Made by a program: the position numbers and the translations under genes. Positions 25,399-33,978 of a DNA stretch of 64,000 bases are shown here, piece by piece. Source of the stretch: Cystobacter ferrugineus. GTDB lineage: Bacteria > Myxococcota > Myxococcia > Myxococcales > Myxococcaceae. Position 1 is the stretch's first letter. Each line of letters begins with the position of its first letter. A model generated the notes under the pieces. That model saw nothing but the letters and a program-made list of their open reading frames with translations, was not told the DNA's origin and made no database searches. Where the stretch lies: NCBI RefSeq assembly GCF_001887355.1, contig NZ_MPIN01000006.1, forward strand, positions 62,001 through 126,000, written 5' to 3'.

Positions 25399-27153
25399 AT
25401 GCCTGCTTCACCGTACGAGCTCGTCATCGCCAATGGACTCTTCTTCGACGGGCGGGGCAGCCCTCCCCAGGTGCGGCACCTGGGCATCCATGGCGGGAAG
25501 GTGACGGCCCTCAGCGAGTCTCCCCTGCCTCACGGGCCCGGCACGCGCGTCATCGACGCCACCGGCCGCTGGGTGATGCCCGGCTTCATCGATCTGCACA
25601 CCCACTATGACGCCGAGGTGGAGCTGGCCCCCGCGCTCTCCGAGTCCGTGCGGCACGGCGTCACCTCGGTGATGGTGGGGAGCTGCTCGCTCAGCCTCGC
25701 GGTGGGCACGCCCGAGGACCTGGCCGATCAGTTCTGCCGCGTGGAGGCCATCCCCTACGACGCGGTGCGCGCGCTGCTGGAGCGCGAGAAGAACTGGGAC
25801 TCGCTCGGCGGATACCTCTCGCACCTGGATGGGCTGGCGCTGGGGCCCAACGTGGGCTCCTTCGTGGGCCACTCGGCCATCCGGGCGTACGTGATGGGCC
25901 TGGAGCGCAGCCTGGACGAGCGGGTGAAGCCCTCGGCGGAGGAACTGCGCCGGATGGAGGCCCTGCTGCACGAGGGGCTCGACGCGGGCTACGCCGGCCT
26001 CTCCATCATGACGCTGCGGTGGGACAAGATGGGCGGCAACCGCGACATCCGCAGCCGCCCCCTCCCCTCCACCTTCGCGAGCTGGTCCGAGTACCGCCGC
26101 TTCACGCGCATCCTCCGGGAGCGGCGGCGCGTCTTCCAGGGCGTGCCCGACATCACCACCAAGGTGAACGTGCTGCTCTTCCTGTGGGAGAGCATGGGGC
26201 TGTTCCGCCAGCCGTTGAAGACGACGGTCATCTCCATGATGGACACCCGCGCCAACCGGGGCATCCACTGGCAGATCGGCCTGCTGTCGCGTTTCTTCAA
26301 CCGGATGCTGAAGGCGGACTTCCGCTGGCAGGCGCTGCCGGAGATCTTCGACCTCTGGTCGGACGGCATCGACCTCGTGGTCTTCGAGGAGTTCGGCGCG
26401 GGAGCGGCGGCGCTGCACCTGCAGGACGCGGCCGAGCGCAAGCGGTTGTTGGAAGATCCGGCGTATCGCGCCCGCTTCAAGCGGCAGTGGAAGAGCAGGC
26501 TACTGCCCAAGGTGTTCCACCGGGACTTCAACCAGTCCAGGGTACTGAAGGCGCCAGACCCCACCCTGGTGGGGCGCTCGTTCGCGGACATCGCCCGCGA
26601 GCGGGGGCAGGACGTGGTGGACACCTTCCTGGACCTCGTGGCGCGCTACGGCCCGGAGCTGCGCTGGTACACGGTGATGGGCAATGATCGGCCGCGCGCG
26701 CTGGAGTCCATCGTGAGCCATCCGGACGTGCTCATCGGCTTCTCGGACGCGGGGGCGCACCTGCGCAACATGGCGCACTACAACTTCCCCCTGCGGATGC
26801 TGCGGCTGGTGCGCGAGGCGGACAAGCGCGGGGAGCCGGTGATGCCGGTGGAGCGCGCGGTGCACCGGCTCACGGGGGAGATCGCCGAGTGGCTGGGCCT
26901 GGACGCGGGGACGCTCGCGCCGGGCCGGAGGGCCGACGTGGTGGTGCTGGACCCGGAGCGGCTCGGCGCCGAGCTGGACACACCCCGCGAGTCCCCGGTG
27001 GAGGGCTTCGATGGCTTCGTGCGGCTGGTGAACCAGAACGGGGGCGCGGTGGAGGCGGTGCTCATCAACGGCCGGCTCGCGGTGCACGGCGGCGCGCCCG
27101 TGCCCGAGCTGGGCCGGGAGCGCGGCTTCGGGCGCGTGCTGCGGGTTCAATGA
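25399..27153 (+). CDS. N-acyl-D-amino-acid deacylase-type amidohydrolase
   Basis: A 584-residue metal-dependent amidohydrolase (TIM-barrel). The HxH metal motif is in MPGFIDLHTHYDAEVEL (about residues 58-74). GVTSVMVGSCSLSLA follows, and GFSDAGAHLRNM carries the late Asp. The C-terminus has LGLDAGTLAPGRRADVVVLD, typical of D-aminoacylases, hydantoinases and related cyclic-amide hydrolases. The N-terminal YELVIANGLFFDGRGSP is the usual opening beta-sandwich strand. Substrate preference cannot be read from the sequence; annotation as a D-aminoacylase-like enzyme is by family resemblance. It converges with the next gene, and the stops overlap by 7 bases. Confidence 0.85.
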   Translation: MPASPYELVIANGLFFDGRGSPPQVRHLGIHGGKVTALSESPLPHGPGTRVIDATGRWVMPGFIDLHTHYDAEVELAPALSESVRHGVTSVMVGSCSLSLAVGTPEDLADQFCRVEAIPYDAVRALLEREKNWDSLGGYLSHLDGLALGPNVGSFVGHSAIRAYVMGLERSLDERVKPSAEELRRMEALLHEGLDAGYAGLSIMTLRWDKMGGNRDIRSRPLPSTFASWSEYRRFTRILRERRRVFQGVPDITTKVNVLLFLWESMGLFRQPLKTTVISMMDTRANRGIHWQIGLLSRFFNRMLKADFRWQALPEIFDLWSDGIDLVVFEEFGAGAAALHLQDAAERKRLLEDPAYRARFKRQWKSRLLPKVFHRDFNQSRVLKAPDPTLVGRSFADIARERGQDVVDTFLDLVARYGPELRWYTVMGNDRPRALESIVSHPDVLIGFSDAGAHLRNMAHYNFPLRMLRLVREADKRGEPVMPVERAVHRLTGEIAEWLGLDAGTLAPGRRADVVVLDPERLGAELDTPRESPVEGFDGFVRLVNQNGGAVEAVLINGRLAVHGGAPVPELGRERGFGRVLRVQ

Positions 27154-28313
27154 GTGGACTGTTCGGACAACAACCGCACGTTGAGCGCGGCGTTTCCGAA
27201 GAACTGGGTATTCCTGCCGGTCGAGTGGGTTTCGATCCGTCGCTGGAGATCGGCATCGTAACGGCCGAGCTTCATGAAGCCGTCGTTGAACCAGCCATCG
27301 CCCGTCCCCGAGCCGTCAACGAACCGGGCGTACTGGCCGTCTGAATGCCAGATGATGGAGTCGAGCGTCACGATGAGGGCGCGCACATCCTCGTCCGTCC
27401 ATTCCATTCCCGCCTCCTGCGCCTCGACGATGTACCCCACCACGGCGTTGCCGTGGGACACGTCCTGGCCAGGGCCGGAGTGGACACCCCATTCGTCGCT
27501 CCAGAAGGAAGCCGCCGCGTTGATGGGATGGGCGCCCAACTGCCCACGCAGGCACGAGGGATGGTTCGGCAGACCCCGGTTGATGCGGTCGAACACCTCC
27601 AGGTAGCGCTCCTTGCGTGCCGCGTCGGTAGTCATGAGCGACAGATCCATCGCGATGGAGGCCCAGTGCGAGGCCATGTGCGTGTTTTCCCGGTAGATAT
27701 GGGCATCTGCCCCGCGTTGAAACCATTTCTCGAAAATGTCTATCTCCGAGAACTCCAGCAGATGTTGGTACTGCCCGCGGTATCTGGCGTTGTCGTAGAG
27801 TTCGGGTGTCTCACGGATGACGCGCAGCAGGCGGGTCACGTAGCGCCAGCAGTAGCTCTCGTACAGCGGCACTTCCAGCCCCAGGCTCTTCGGGTGCCCG
27901 GAGCTCCAGCCCCTGTACTCGTCCCTGAATTGACCTCCCTCGAGCGACCACGAGTCCCTCGCCGCGCTGACCATGTTGTCGACGTAGAGCAGGGCCCGGT
28001 CGAGGTATTGGACCTTCCCCGTGGCCCGGTACATGGCGGTGTTGCCATCGATGCCATAGGCGAGGCCGTAGAACTGCCAGCTGTCACGCGAAGTGCTCGC
28101 GGGCAGGAAGCTCTCCGCATGCTCGACGTCCCAATGGGAGAGGAACCGTTTTTCCCAGTCATCCACGGATTGGAGCCCGGAAGGCGCTGGGAGGGAGCCA
28201 AAGCCCGGCTCGGACTGGGCCCGAGAGGCACAAGCCACTCCGGCCAGGAGCAAGAGGAACACGATCGCGCATCCGCGCGGACCACGGTGGATTCGACGAC
28301 AGGAGTTCAACAT
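27147..28313 (-). CDS. Putative lipoprotein with alpha/alpha-toroid-like fold
   Basis: A 388-residue protein with a signal ending in a lipobox-like LLLAGVACAS. The mature part is rich in paired helices with aromatic and acidic residues (SWQFYGLAYGIDGNTAMYRA, GQYQHLLEFSEIDIFEKWF, NTHMASHWASIAMDLSLM, NAAASFWSDEWGVHSGPGQD). This pattern resembles six-hairpin glycosidase, alginate-lyase or glucuronyl-epimerase-like toroids. I cannot assign a family with certainty. ATG 28313 places the signal correctly; the longer open frame to 28376 is unlikely. A role in polysaccharide handling is inference. It is convergent with the amidohydrolase gene. Confidence 0.6.
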   Translation of the reverse strand: MLNSCRRIHRGPRGCAIVFLLLLAGVACASRAQSEPGFGSLPAPSGLQSVDDWEKRFLSHWDVEHAESFLPASTSRDSWQFYGLAYGIDGNTAMYRATGKVQYLDRALLYVDNMVSAARDSWSLEGGQFRDEYRGWSSGHPKSLGLEVPLYESYCWRYVTRLLRVIRETPELYDNARYRGQYQHLLEFSEIDIFEKWFQRGADAHIYRENTHMASHWASIAMDLSLMTTDAARKERYLEVFDRINRGLPNHPSCLRGQLGAHPINAAASFWSDEWGVHSGPGQDVSHGNAVVGYIVEAQEAGMEWTDEDVRALIVTLDSIIWHSDGQYARFVDGSGTGDGWFNDGFMKLGRYDADLQRRIETHSTGRNTQFFGNAALNVRLLSEQSTH

Positions 28314-28509
28314 GAAGGGCGCCCTGGGTAGAGAAACAACCGGCCACATGCCAGGACGGTTACTTAAACGAAGCACCGCGCGCGCTCATGGACCGCCGGG
28401 ACATGTGTGCACAAGTTCTTGCTCCGCCCCATGGATTGTCGCCTGGCGCGCGAGGCCCTCGCCCCCAAGGGAAATCCAAGCCATCCGGCTCGACCAGCCG
28501 CCAGGGCGC

Positions 28510-28972
28510 TCACGCGGCCTGGGTCACGAGCACGGGCTTCTCGTCACCTTCCAACCGCAACCGACTGCGCAGCCAGCGCGCCAGGACCTCGGCCCTGCCA
28601 AGATCCCTGTATTCGGCCAGGGTCACGCTCGTGGTCTCGCCGGAGGCCCAGATGAAGGTGAGAATGGGACGCCAGCGCGACACCGGATCTCCCTCGGAGT
28701 CCTTCGTGATGTGCTCCTCGATGGAGACGGACTGGATACGGCTCAACGCCAGGTTCAGCCGCTCCGTGCGGCCGAACATCGCCGGCACCGCCAGCCGCTC
28801 CCTCCTCTCGTCCAGGATGGTGGTAGAACACCGGGACGGTGGCGCCCGCGGGGAAGCGGCTCTTCAGCTCGTCGACGCGGGCGGGATCCCCGGGTGAGCT
28901 GTAACTGAGCGTGGAGCCGTTGTAGCTGCCCCCGTTGACCTCAGACCTGTACAGCACATGCAGGCGAAACAT
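28510..28972 (-). pseudogene. Decayed DUF3592-like gene (frameshifted, N-terminally short)
   Basis: The upstream frame reads FRLHVLYRSEVNGGSYNG and PARVDELKSRFPAGATVPVF, the DUF3592 pattern (a beta-rich domain normally next to membrane helices). Near 28815-28822 the sense shifts to another frame that continues ILDERRERLAVPAMF and a 90-residue tail to the stop at 28510. The transmembrane N-terminus usual for the family is absent. It follows the ATP-grasp gene on the same strand by about 90 bases. The function was unknown even when intact. Confidence 0.55.
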
Positions 28973-29060
28973 ATCCCGAAGTCGTGTCTTCCCCGTGTCA
29001 TTGCCGTGACATGAGTTCGCCGATTTGGGGACGAACACCCGGTTGCGGACACCGAGCGGC

Positions 29061-30188
29061 TCACCGTGGCCAGGCCTGCCGCAGCATGTTGAGCAGCAGT
29101 TCCTGGTAGGACCAGCCCACGCCGCGTGCCGCGAGGGAGCAGAGGCTGTCCTGCGCCTCGCGTCCCGGCCGGCCGGGCCCCGTCATGTTGGGCTTCATGT
29201 TCAGATCGAACAGGAGGAACTCTCCGTCCTCGGCCGAGCGGCAGTCGATCCGGATGGGAGCGAGTGCCTGGACCCTGCTCGCCGCCTGGGCACACCACGC
29301 CATGAGCCGTTGCATGGCGGGCTCGCCCTGTTCCCGCTCCGAGAGCAGCGCGCTGTTGGCCACCACGGCGACCACGCCGCTGTAGGGCGCGATGCCATCG
29401 TGGTGATTGAAACGCCGGATGGCGGGAAGGACCCAGTGCGAGGCGAAGGTCCGCTCCGTGCCCTCGATGAGGTAGGAGCCCGGCGGCATCACCGTCAGGG
29501 TCACCTCGGTTCCAGGCAGGAAGCGCTCCAGGATCAGCCGCTGGCCGTACCGGAGAATGCCCAGGACCGGATCCCGAGCCGCGAGCAATCCGGCCGCGGA
29601 ACGCTCCAGTTCCGCGAGAGAGCGCACCACCCCCACCCCCTCGCTGCCCCGCCCGCGCACGGGCTTGATGACGAGGGGAAAGCGCAAGCCCCGCTCCTCG
29701 AGCCGCGCCTCGGACAGGGAGCCCACGGCCAGGGCGCCGGACTCCTCCGTCATGCCGATCAGGGTGGAGGCCGGCACGGGACATCCCGCCTCGCGCAACT
29801 CCTGCTGGGTGATCCACTTGTCATCGTACCGATCCACCCGCGCCGGATGCTGGCCGACGACGCGCACGCCCTGACCAACCACGGCCTCCAGCGGGTGCCC
29901 GGCGAACAACACGGTGTTGGCCCACAGCACGCGGGCCCCCCGGCGGAGCGCCTCGGCGATGCCCTCGGCGGTATCGGGGAAGACCCAGTCCATGGCCTGA
30001 GCGGGATCGGGTTCCGCGCGGGGAGTGATCAGGGAGACGCCCGCCGTGCGCAGGGCATGGCCGATATCGGCCCCGCTGTCGCTGTAGCCCCCGGGCTTCA
30101 TGGGTTTGCGAATGCCATCGATCTCCGGCGGAGGAACCGCTTGATACAGGATGGCGACGGGTGAGGCCTCGGGCGTGGAAGCGGGCAT
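29061..30188 (-). CDS. ATP-grasp ligase family protein
   Basis: A 375-residue ATP-grasp enzyme of the D-Ala-D-Ala-ligase/carbamoyl-phosphate-synthetase-like fold. Visible motifs are RYDDKWITQQELREAGCPVP, FPLVIKPVRGRGSEGV (the ATP-grasp lysine and glycine loop), LERFLPGTEVTLTV and, near the C-terminus, DCRSAEDGEFLLFDLNMKPN with the metal-binding acidic and Asn residues. Such enzymes join a carboxylate to an amine or thiol through an acyl-phosphate. The substrate is unknown. ATG 30188 has GGAG about 6 bases upstream. It begins 15 bases after the beta-helix gene stop, so the two are probably one operon. Confidence 0.82.
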   Translation of the reverse strand: MPASTPEASPVAILYQAVPPPEIDGIRKPMKPGGYSDSGADIGHALRTAGVSLITPRAEPDPAQAMDWVFPDTAEGIAEALRRGARVLWANTVLFAGHPLEAVVGQGVRVVGQHPARVDRYDDKWITQQELREAGCPVPASTLIGMTEESGALAVGSLSEARLEERGLRFPLVIKPVRGRGSEGVGVVRSLAELERSAAGLLAARDPVLGILRYGQRLILERFLPGTEVTLTVMPPGSYLIEGTERTFASHWVLPAIRRFNHHDGIAPYSGVVAVVANSALLSEREQGEPAMQRLMAWCAQAASRVQALAPIRIDCRSAEDGEFLLFDLNMKPNMTGPGRPGREAQDSLCSLAARGVGWSYQELLLNMLRQAWPR

Positions 30189-30203
30189 GTGCTCTCCAGG
30201 ATA

Positions 30204-31721
30204 TTAGGGGCAGTCGGACTCGCGCGCGCCGATATCCGGGCCCTGGCCACAGTACGTGTCGCCCAGGGACAGGCCCGCGTCCCGGGCGGGAGACGAGACG
30301 TCGAGCCAGAAGCCCTCGGTGGCCCCGCTCTGGAACGCGGGGCTCGCGTCCAGCGAGTGCGCGTCCCACCCCGTGGCCGAGCGCCAGGCGGTGAGTTTCA
30401 GGTAGCTGCCGCCCTTGCGCAGCACGGCCGCCCCCTGGAGCGCGGCGTACAGGTTGCCATCGAACGCGGTGTCCTGGAGGGTGGTGCCCAGCCGCACCGT
30501 CGCGGCCGAGCACGCCCCCAGGATGTTGTTGCGCACCCGCACCTGCTGGCTGGGTCCGTTGTCCCCGTTACCCACGATGAGGCCGTAGGCGGGCATGTTC
30601 CACACCGTGTTGTTGTCCACCTTCACGTCGATGGCGGCATCCACGCGGATGCCCGAGCCGTCATTGCTCTCGGCGCCGTAGCCATCGAAGACGCGGTTGC
30701 GCCGCAGGACGATATGGGTGGGGGGCTCGTCCTGCCGGACGCCGCCAATCTGGATGCCCCGGCCGTTGTCGTGCACCTCGTTGTCCTCGAGCGTGACGTC
30801 ACGCGCGGACATGTGCACCACCACGCCCTCTCCCGCCGACGACGGGGTGCGGCGGTGGCCCCAGATGCGGTTGCCCCGGAGTGTCACGCGGGTGCACGTC
30901 TTGATGTCCACGCCGTTCTCCTGGTTCTCGTGCAGGTCATTGTCCTCGACGAGCAGGTTGTCGAACGGGGTGCCCGCCTCGGTGGCGCCGCCCTCGGGTC
31001 CCAGGCACTGCACGCCATCCCCGGAGTTGTGGTGGATGTCGTTGGCGCGGACGATGACGTTCTTGGAGTTGGTCTGCACGCACACGCCGTGGCTGTCGTC
31101 TCCCGAGCGCTGGAAGTTCGAGATGCTATTGCCCTCGATGAGCACGTCCCGGGCCTTGTCGGCCACGTAGACTCCCGCTCCCTCGGTGCCGTTCTTGAGC
31201 GTGCAGCCGCGAAGGATGCCGTGGTGCGCGCCCTCGCCGCGCCAGTACGCCGCGAAGGCCTTGTCCCCCGCCGCGTCAAGGGTGAGGCCCTCGACGCGCC
31301 AGTACGCGCCGCGCACGTCCAACAGGGGCGTCTTGCTGCCCGTGCCTCCCTTGAAGACAGGCTTCGCACCAGGCGCGGCCTTGAGCGTGAGAGAGAGGCT
31401 GGACGAGCCGCCTTTCTCCTCCAGCCTCAACCGCTCCGTGTACGTGCCGGACTTGAGGAAGATGGCCTCGCCCGGCTTCACCTGCGACAGCGCCTTGGCC
31501 ACGGTGCGAAAGGGCGAGGCTTCCGTCCCCGCGGCGGTGTCCTGTCCCGAGGGGGACACCCAGAGCACGCGGGAGAACTCCGGCGTGGCCGCGGCGGCGG
31601 ACAGGGACAACTCCGAGGGGAAGGCGGCCTCCTGGGCGGCGGCGAGGACTCCGGCGCCAGAAGTCAGAACACCCACGACGGCCAGGGCCGAGACGGCCTT
31701 CGGCGAACGGTTGATGCGCAT
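30204..31721 (-). CDS. Secreted right-handed parallel beta-helix protein
   Basis: A 505-residue secreted protein. The signal peptide is AVSALAVVGVLTSGAGVLAA. Next is the typical opening LWVSPSGQDTAAGTEASPFR-TVAKAL seen in pectate-lyase-like and right-handed beta-helix proteins. Repeated short strands with Asn ladders follow (VLIEGNSISNF, VIVRANDIHHNSGD, LLVEDNDLHENQEN, VTLRGNRIWGH, VTLEDNEVHDNGRG). The fold binds or cleaves polysaccharide in many relatives. ATG 31721 has AAGGAG about 6 bases upstream. It is followed closely by the ATP-grasp gene and is divergent from the M48 protease. Confidence 0.87.
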   Translation of the reverse strand: MRINRSPKAVSALAVVGVLTSGAGVLAAAQEAAFPSELSLSAAAATPEFSRVLWVSPSGQDTAAGTEASPFRTVAKALSQVKPGEAIFLKSGTYTERLRLEEKGGSSSLSLTLKAAPGAKPVFKGGTGSKTPLLDVRGAYWRVEGLTLDAAGDKAFAAYWRGEGAHHGILRGCTLKNGTEGAGVYVADKARDVLIEGNSISNFQRSGDDSHGVCVQTNSKNVIVRANDIHHNSGDGVQCLGPEGGATEAGTPFDNLLVEDNDLHENQENGVDIKTCTRVTLRGNRIWGHRRTPSSAGEGVVVHMSARDVTLEDNEVHDNGRGIQIGGVRQDEPPTHIVLRRNRVFDGYGAESNDGSGIRVDAAIDVKVDNNTVWNMPAYGLIVGNGDNGPSQQVRVRNNILGACSAATVRLGTTLQDTAFDGNLYAALQGAAVLRKGGSYLKLTAWRSATGWDAHSLDASPAFQSGATEGFWLDVSSPARDAGLSLGDTYCGQGPDIGARESDCP

Positions 31722-31940
31722 CCACGCTCCTTCTACGAGCCCCGTCTTCGACGGGGAACAGGGGGTCGGGCGCCGGACAGTTGGCTGCCTCTCGTCATTC
31801 CCCCTGCCCGCCCGCCACGCGGCCTGGCCGTTCGCCGAGGTCACGGGCGAGATGTGTCATTTCAAGGGCTTGGAAGGGGCCTGGCCTGATATCCAGACAG
31901 GTGCGGTAGCGTCGGCTTCCTCTCCTGCCCATCGCCCTTC

Positions 31941-33788
31941 ATGCACCCCACATCGACCGTCCCCGGCTTCCTGCGCGTCTACGCGCTGCCCGCCCTCTGG
32001 CTCTTCGCCCTGCCACTGCTTGGCCTGTGGTTCTCCGGGCACGCCACGGGCTGGTTCGACCGGGAAATCCTCACCACCGTCGAGCGCCAGATCTCCCAGG
32101 ACACCCGCCTCGACGAGGAGAAGAGGCAGGAGGCGCTGGCCTTCTTCCGTGCCGTGCCCGCCTCGGCCGCCTGCTTCGCCGAGGGCGAGGAGCTCGCGGG
32201 GTTCCGTGACAACCTCGGAGAGGCGTGCTCGGACGCGCGGCAGTTCCAGTGGATGCGCCGGGTGGCGCTCGCCTCCATCGCACTGGGGCTCGTGTCCGCG
32301 GTGATCGCCCTGCTGTGCGCCCTGGCGGCATTCATCTCGCGGCCCTTCCAGTACGGCAGCTTCGTGGTGGGCTGGAACGTGCTCCGGGTCACCGGGGCAC
32401 TACAGGCGCTCGCGCAGGGAGGCCTCGCCGTGTGGCTGTCCTACTGGATGACGGCGGTGTGGTTCGAGCGCTACATCCCGAAGCTCATCATGATGGTCGG
32501 CATCCTGGCCGGCTTCGCCCTCTTCCAGGTGGTGGCCGCCATCTTCCGCCGCCCCGTCATGGACTTCGAGGTGGAGGCGAAGGTGATCGACGAGGCGCGC
32601 GCGCCCGAGCTCTGGGCCCACGTGCGCCAGATGTGCGAGCGGCTGGGCACCCCGCCTCCGGACCACATCCTCGCTGGCATCGACACCAACTTCTTCGTCA
32701 CCGAGAGCGAGGTGCGCGTGGGCGAGCGGACGCTCAGCGGCCGGACGCTCTACGTGAGCCTGTCCCTGCTGCGCCTGCTCGAGCGGTCCGAGGCGGACGC
32801 GGTGCTCGCGCACGAAATGGGGCACCTGCTCGGAGGAGACACGGGCCATGGCAAGCGGCTCGCGCCCATGCTCGCGCGCTTCGGACAGTACCTCCATGCG
32901 CTGCGAGCGGGCATGCTCACGCTGCCCATCTTCCACTTCATGGTGGCCTACCGCGGGCTGTTCGAGCTGTCGCTTGGGCGCAGCCGGCGCGCGAGCGAAC
33001 TCGCCGCGGACCGGCTCGCCGCGAGCATCACGTCGGGCCGGGACATCGCCCGCTCGTTGGTGAAGGTCGGCGCCTACGCGAACTTCCGCGACCGCGTGGA
33101 GTCCGACCTCTTCGCCGGCGGCGAGCAGCAGACGGTGGCCATCGCGCAGCGGGTCGCGCTCGGCTTCACGGACTACGCCGGCTCCGAGGCCGTGCACGGC
33201 GACCTGCACGGCGCGGTGACGCCGCACCCGTTCGACTCCCACCCACCCCTCGCCGCGCGCCTGGAGAACGTGGGCGAGGTGCTCGCGCCGGCCGACGTGG
33301 CGCGGGTCCTGCTCGAGCCCACCACCTCCTCCTGGGTGAGCGCCATCCTGGATGCGGACACCATCGAGGCGCGGCTGTGGGGGGCGTACGAGGAGCGCTT
33401 CGCGCAGGCGCATGATCTGGCGCTCGCCTACCGCTATGTGCCGTCCACCGAGGCCGAGCGGCAGCACGTGGAGAAACACTTCCCGCCCCTCACCTTCCCG
33501 GGCAAGGAGGCCGGGCTGGAGGTGCACCTGGACTTCGCGCAGGTCAACTGCACGGAATGGGAGCAGCCCGTCCGGCTCGAGCAGGTGAAGTCCGCCAGCA
33601 CCGAGGAGCGGCTGTTCAAGAAGTACCTGGATCTGCAGCTCAAGGAAGGGGGCCTGTTCAAGGGCAAGCGCTCCATCTGCCTGAGCAAGCTGCAGGACGG
33701 GGACGGGATGCTCCAGGCGTTCGGGCAATACCTCGGGCGCCACCGGGCCATGGAGGAGCACCAGGCACAAGCGAAGCAGGCGGCGTGA
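31941..33788 (+). CDS. M48 family metalloprotease, membrane-anchored
   Basis: A 615-residue zinc protease of the HtpX/Ste24-like M48 family. The active site is HEMGH (His291, Glu292, His295) in AVLAHEMGHLLGGD. The third ligand lies in SELAADRLAA further on. Membrane helices are visible at about residues 12-33, 107-132 and 183-202. A C-terminal extension of about 220 residues with no motif I recognise follows the protease domain. Relatives take part in quality control of envelope proteins. The gene stands alone, divergent from the beta-helix gene and followed by a perfect hairpin. No strong ribosome site is visible before ATG 31941. Confidence 0.88.
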   Translation: MHPTSTVPGFLRVYALPALWLFALPLLGLWFSGHATGWFDREILTTVERQISQDTRLDEEKRQEALAFFRAVPASAACFAEGEELAGFRDNLGEACSDARQFQWMRRVALASIALGLVSAVIALLCALAAFISRPFQYGSFVVGWNVLRVTGALQALAQGGLAVWLSYWMTAVWFERYIPKLIMMVGILAGFALFQVVAAIFRRPVMDFEVEAKVIDEARAPELWAHVRQMCERLGTPPPDHILAGIDTNFFVTESEVRVGERTLSGRTLYVSLSLLRLLERSEADAVLAHEMGHLLGGDTGHGKRLAPMLARFGQYLHALRAGMLTLPIFHFMVAYRGLFELSLGRSRRASELAADRLAASITSGRDIARSLVKVGAYANFRDRVESDLFAGGEQQTVAIAQRVALGFTDYAGSEAVHGDLHGAVTPHPFDSHPPLAARLENVGEVLAPADVARVLLEPTTSSWVSAILDADTIEARLWGAYEERFAQAHDLALAYRYVPSTEAERQHVEKHFPPLTFPGKEAGLEVHLDFAQVNCTEWEQPVRLEQVKSASTEERLFKKYLDLQLKEGGLFKGKRSICLSKLQDGDGMLQAFGQYLGRHRAMEEHQAQAKQAA

Positions 33789-33807
33789 GCCCCGCCGCCA
33801 GAGAACA

Positions 33808-33831
33808 CCCGGGGAACGAGGGCTCCCCGGG
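33808..33831 (+). terminator. Hairpin after M48 protease gene
   Basis: Perfect 8-bp stem CCCGGGGA/TCCCCGGG with an 8-nt loop, 20 bases after the stop. The rest of the gap to 33978 is AT-richer than its surroundings, with a small palindrome CTCTCGA-TAC-TCGAGAG at 33936-33952. I see no gene in it. Confidence 0.5.
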
Positions 33832-33978
33832 CGTGAGGGCTAGTGGACCGTAAACGATCTGGTTCGACCCTTGGCTTTATTCAAGACGTCCGTTTGATAT
33901 TTGATTGCCAGGGATTTCCAGCCACGGTATCGCGTCTCTCGATACTCGAGAGCCTTTCTCCAGGGCCTTGGGAAAACA

